64,000 nucleotides of DNA from Heracleum sosnowskyi (lineage: Eukaryota > Streptophyta > Magnoliopsida > Apiales > Apiaceae). How positions within the stretch are numbered: the stretch's first letter is position 1; the number at the start of each line of letters is the position of its first letter. The notes below the pieces were generated by a model, which was not told the DNA's origin, did no database searches, and saw only the letters and a list, made by a program, of their open reading frames with translations. The DNA is taken from positions 60,352,006 to 60,416,005 of the forward strand of contig CM061245.1 of the NCBI GenBank assembly GCA_030848705.1, given 5' to 3'. Positions 60,841 to 64,000 of the stretch are shown piece by piece. The position numbers and the translations under genes were made by a program.

Positions 60841-61620
60841 TGCAGAAAAGTTCATTTGGGGCTGTCCGTGCCTGAATCGTAGCAGATACCAGGGGACGCC
60901 CGATTACGTTTACCTCTAAAGGGAGCTATACTAGGAAAATGGGGAAAAATCGAAGCCGACCATTTTGTGGATATTTTCTCGTAGTTTCACCCTATGGGTT
61001 TATAGAATTGCAGAAAAGTTCATTTGGGGCTGTCCGTGCCTGAATCGTAGCAGATACCAGGGGACGCCCGATTACGTTTAACTCTAAAGGGAGCTATCCA
61101 AGGAAAATGGGGAAAAATCGAAGCTGACCATTTTGTGGATATTTTCTCGTAGTTTCACCCTATGGGTTTATAGAATTGCAGAAAAGTTCAATTGGGGCTG
61201 TCCGTGCCTGAATCGTAGCAGATACCAGGGGACGCCCGATTACGTTTACCTCTAAAGGGAGCTATACTAGGAAAATGGGGAAAAATCGAAGCGGGCCATT
61301 TTGTGGATATTTTCTCGTAATTTCACCTATGGGTTTATAGAATTGCAGAAAAGTTCATTTGGGGATGTCCGTGCCTGAATCGTAGCAGATACCAGGGGAC
61401 ACCCGATTACGTTTACCTCTAAAGGGATCTATACAAGGAAAATGGGGAAAAATAGAAGCAGGCCATTTTGTTGTTATTTTCTCGTAGTTTGACCCTATGG
61501 GTTTATAGAATTGCAGAAAATTTTATTTGGGGCTGTCCCTGCCTGAATCGTAGCAGATACCAGGGACGCCCGATTACGTTTACCTCTCAAGGGAGCTATC
61601 CAAGGAAAATGGGGAAAAAT
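60841..61620 (+). repeat. 8-monomer tandem duplication, copy 2 (partial)
   Basis: This copy matches to 61620, where it has ATTGAAGCGG and copy 1 has ATCGAAGCGG. It has the full-length CTCGTAGTTTCACCC, which shows that the 2-bp loss is confined to copy 1. A private change is CTCGTAATTTC near 61316. Confidence 0.86.
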
Positions 61621-64000
61621 TGAAGCGGACCATTTTGTGGATATTTTCTCGTAGTTTTACCCTATGGGTTTATAGAACTGCAGAAAAGTTCATTTGGGGC
61701 TGTCCGTGCCTGAATCGTAGCAGATACCAGGGGACGCCCGATTACGTTTACCTCTAAAGGGAGCTATCCAAGGAAAATGGGGAAAAATCGAAGCCGACCA
61801 TTTTGTGGATATTTTCTCGTAGTTTCACCCTATGGGTTTATAGAATTGCAGAAAAGTTCATTTGGGGCTGTCCGTGCCTGAATCGTAGCAGATACCAGGG
61901 GACGCCCGACTACGTTTACCTCTAAAGGGAGCTATCCAAGGAAAATGGGGAAAAATCTAAGCTGACCATTTTGTGGATATTTTCTCGTAGTTTCACCCTA
62001 TGGGTTTATAGAATTGCAGAAAAGTTCATTTGGGGCTGTCCGTGCCTGAATCGTAGCAGATACCAGGGGACGCCCGATTACGTTTACCTCTAAAGGGAGC
62101 TATCCAAGGAAAATGGGGAAAAATCGAAGCTGACCATTTTGTGGATATTTTCTCGTAGTTTCACCCTATGGGTTTATAGAATTGCAGAAAAGTTCATTTG
62201 GGGCTGTCCGTGCCTGAATCGTAGCAGATACCAGGGGACACCCGATTACGTTTATCTCTAAAGGGATCTATACAAGGAAAATGGGGAAAAATCGAAGCAG
62301 ACCATTTTGTGGTTATTTTCTCGTAGTTTCACCTATGGGTTTATAGAATTGCAGAAAAGTTCATTTGGGGATGTCCGTGCCTGAATCGTAGCAGATACCA
62401 GGGGACACCCGATTACGTTTATCTCTAAAGGGATCTATACAAGGAAAATGGGGAAAAATCGAAGCAGGCCATTTTGTGGTTATTTTCTCGTAGTTTGACC
62501 CTATGGGTTTATAGAATTGCAGAAAATTTTATTTGGGGCTGTCCCTGCCTGAATCGTAGCAGATACCAGGGACGCCCGATTACGTTTACCTCTCAAGGGA
62601 GCTATCCAAGGAAAATGGGGAAAAATTGATGCGGGCCATTTTGTGGATATTTTCTCGTAGTTTTACCCTATGGGTTTATAGGAATGCATAAAAGTTCATT
62701 TGGGGCTGTCCGTGCCTGAATCGTAGCAGATACCAGGGGACGCCCGATTACGTTTACCTCTAAAGGGAGCTATACTAGGAAAATGGGGAAAAATCGAAGC
62801 CGACCATTTTGTGGATATTTTCTCGTAGTTTCACCCTATGGGTTTATAGAATTGCAGAAAAGTTCATTTGGGGTTGTCCGTGCCTGAATCGTAGCAGATA
62901 CCAGGGGACGCCCGATTACGTTTACCTCTAAAGGGAGCTATACTAGGAAAATGGGGAAAAATCGAAGCTGACCATTTTGTGGATATTTTCTCGTAGTTTC
63001 ACCCTATGGGTTTATAGAATTGCAGAAAAGTTCATTTGGGGATGTCCGTGCCTGAATCGTAGCAGATACCAGGGGACACCCGATTACGTTTATCTCTAAA
63101 GGGATCTATACAAGGAAAATGGGGAAAAATCGAAGCTGGCCATTTTGTGGTTATTTTCTCGTAGTTTGACCCTATGGGTTTATAGAATTGCAGAAAAGTT
63201 CATTTGGGGCTGTCCGTGCCTGAATCGTAGCAGATACCAGGGGACGCCCGATTACGTTTACCTCTAAAGGGAGCTATCCAAGGAAAATGGGGAAAAATCG
63301 AAGCCGACCATTTTGTGGATATTTTCTCGTAGTTTCACCCTATGGGTTTATAGAACTGCAGAAAAGTTCATTTGGGGCTGTCCGTGCCTGAATCGTAGCA
63401 GATACCAGTGGACACCCGATTACGTTTACCTCTAAAGGGAGCTATACTAGGAAAATGGGGAAAAATCGAAGCCGACCATTTTGTGGATATTTTCTCGTAG
63501 TTTCACCCTATGGGTTTATAGAATTGCAGAAAAGTTCATTTGGGGCTGTCCGTGCCTGAATCGTAGCAGATACCAGGGGACGCCCGATTACGTTTACCTC
63601 TAAAGGGAGCTATCCAAGGAAAATGGGGAAAAATCGAAGCGGGCCATTTTGTGGATATTTTCTCGTAGTTTCACCTATGGGTTTATAGAATTGCAGAAAA
63701 GTTCATTTGGGGATGTCCGTGCCTGAATCGTAGCAGATACCAGGGGACACCCGATTACGTTTACCTCTAAAGGGATCTATACAAGGAAAATGGGGAAAAA
63801 TAGAAGCAGGCCATTTTGTTGTTATTTTCTCGTAGTTTGACCCTATGGGTTTATAGAATTGCAGAAAATTTTATTTGGGGTTGTCCCTGCCTGAATCGTA
63901 GCAGATACCAGGGACGCCCGATTACGTTTACCTCTCAAGGGAGCTATCCAAGGAAAATGGGGAAAAATTGAAGCGGACCATTTTGTGGATATTTTCTCGT
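61621..64000 (+). repeat. Mosaic satellite segment to the right edge
   Basis: About 14 monomers of the right-hand variant set continue out of the window. Part of it (about 62.1-62.9 kb) follows the 54.9-55.7 kb order at about 7206 bp, including the GTGGTTAT/TTTCACC chimera and GCATAAAAG (62686). Private changes are GCCCGACTACG near 61906, AATCTAAGC near 61955 and TATAGGAATGC near 62679. No unique flanking sequence is reached. Confidence 0.8.

Larger units (their letters stand above)
1..64000 (+). repeat. Satellite DNA array, ~168-bp monomer, head-to-tail throughout
   Basis: The whole window consists of one tandem repeat. A landmark such as GATACCAGG or CCTGAATCG recurs every 166-168 bases from end to end, always in the same orientation, giving about 380 copies. 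The array runs off both ends of the window. I found no inverted segment, no mobile-element insertion and no unique spacer. Length variation comes mainly from a missing G in the run at monomer positions 58-61 and a missing C near 157-159. A repeat of nucleosome-plus-linker length, kept this homogeneous over more than 60 kb, is characteristic of eukaryotic centromeric or pericentromeric satellite; the centromere assignment is inference, since no centromeric histone data or flanking retroelement is visible. The family is not one I recognise by name. Confidence 0.98.

Noticed and set aside
37004..60875. Open frames of 62-81 codons at 37004, 37171, 38849, 60128 and 60630
   Set aside because: They have the same origin as the others; the frame at 37171 ends differently only because of the 2-bp insertion near 37289.
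1..64000. CRISPR array
   Set aside because: The whole unit repeats with no unique spacers between short repeats, and the period is about 168 bp.
1..64000. Tandem protein-repeat gene or rDNA spacer array
   Set aside because: All frames are closed in full-length monomers, and no rRNA sequence or unique flank is present, so neither reading is supported.

Overview
This window is a single uninterrupted satellite DNA array. I see no protein-coding gene, RNA gene, transposon, CRISPR array or unique sequence anywhere in it. A monomer of about 168 bp (common length variants 166 and 167 bp) repeats head-to-tail on the same strand from the first base to the last, roughly 380 times. The only departures are point changes and small indels, the largest being an 8-bp deletion near 54.1 kb. 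A nucleosome-sized tandem array of this length with layered higher-order repeats is typical of a eukaryotic chromosome, most likely centromeric or pericentromeric heterochromatin. I do not recognise the monomer as a named family. A plant is my best guess, from general resemblance only.

Monomers are numbered here from the T of TAGAATTGCA (position 1) to the end of TGGGTTTA (position 168). Most differences sit at a few diagnostic positions: 6, 16, 19, 28, 33-36, 59-64, 68, 79, 84, 87, 91, 96-98, 117, 120-125, 133-137, 147 and 154. Two recurrent 1-bp losses, one in the G run near 58-61 and one in the C run near 157-159, produce the 167- and 166-bp forms. Following these variants shows that the array grew by many separate tandem duplications of blocks of about 1 to 27 monomers, not by one fixed higher-order unit.

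Layout. 1-9.6 kb: mostly 168-bp monomers, an early 12/13-monomer duplication, then a 25-monomer (4195 bp) tandem duplication. 8.4-10.8 kb: a 7-monomer duplication. 9.7-17.8 kb: a 24-monomer (4024 bp) duplication that carries inside each copy an older 6-monomer (1005 bp) duplication. A new monomer class with GAAAATTTTA at 11-20 and TCCCTG at 31-36 first appears near 11.25 kb. 16.9-18.5 kb: a 5-monomer duplication. 19-24.6 kb: a 17-monomer duplication. 24.8-29.4 kb: three nearly identical copies of a 9-monomer, 1507-bp unit. 30-37 kb: 4-, 16-, 2- and 1-monomer duplications. 37-64 kb: a younger-looking variant set (GAACTG at 3-8, GGGATCTAT, TTGTTGTT) arranged in 27-, 16-, 14-, 18- and 8-monomer duplications.

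Nothing here works as an operon or pathway. What the DNA may do is structural: package regularly, one monomer per nucleosome, and possibly host centromeric chromatin. Two monomer-internal features could matter for that: a conserved 7-bp dyad (AAAATGG/CCATTTT), and a weak partial resemblance to half of a CENP-B box. All block boundaries were found by eye from diagnostic variants and may be off by tens of bases where flanking monomers are identical.
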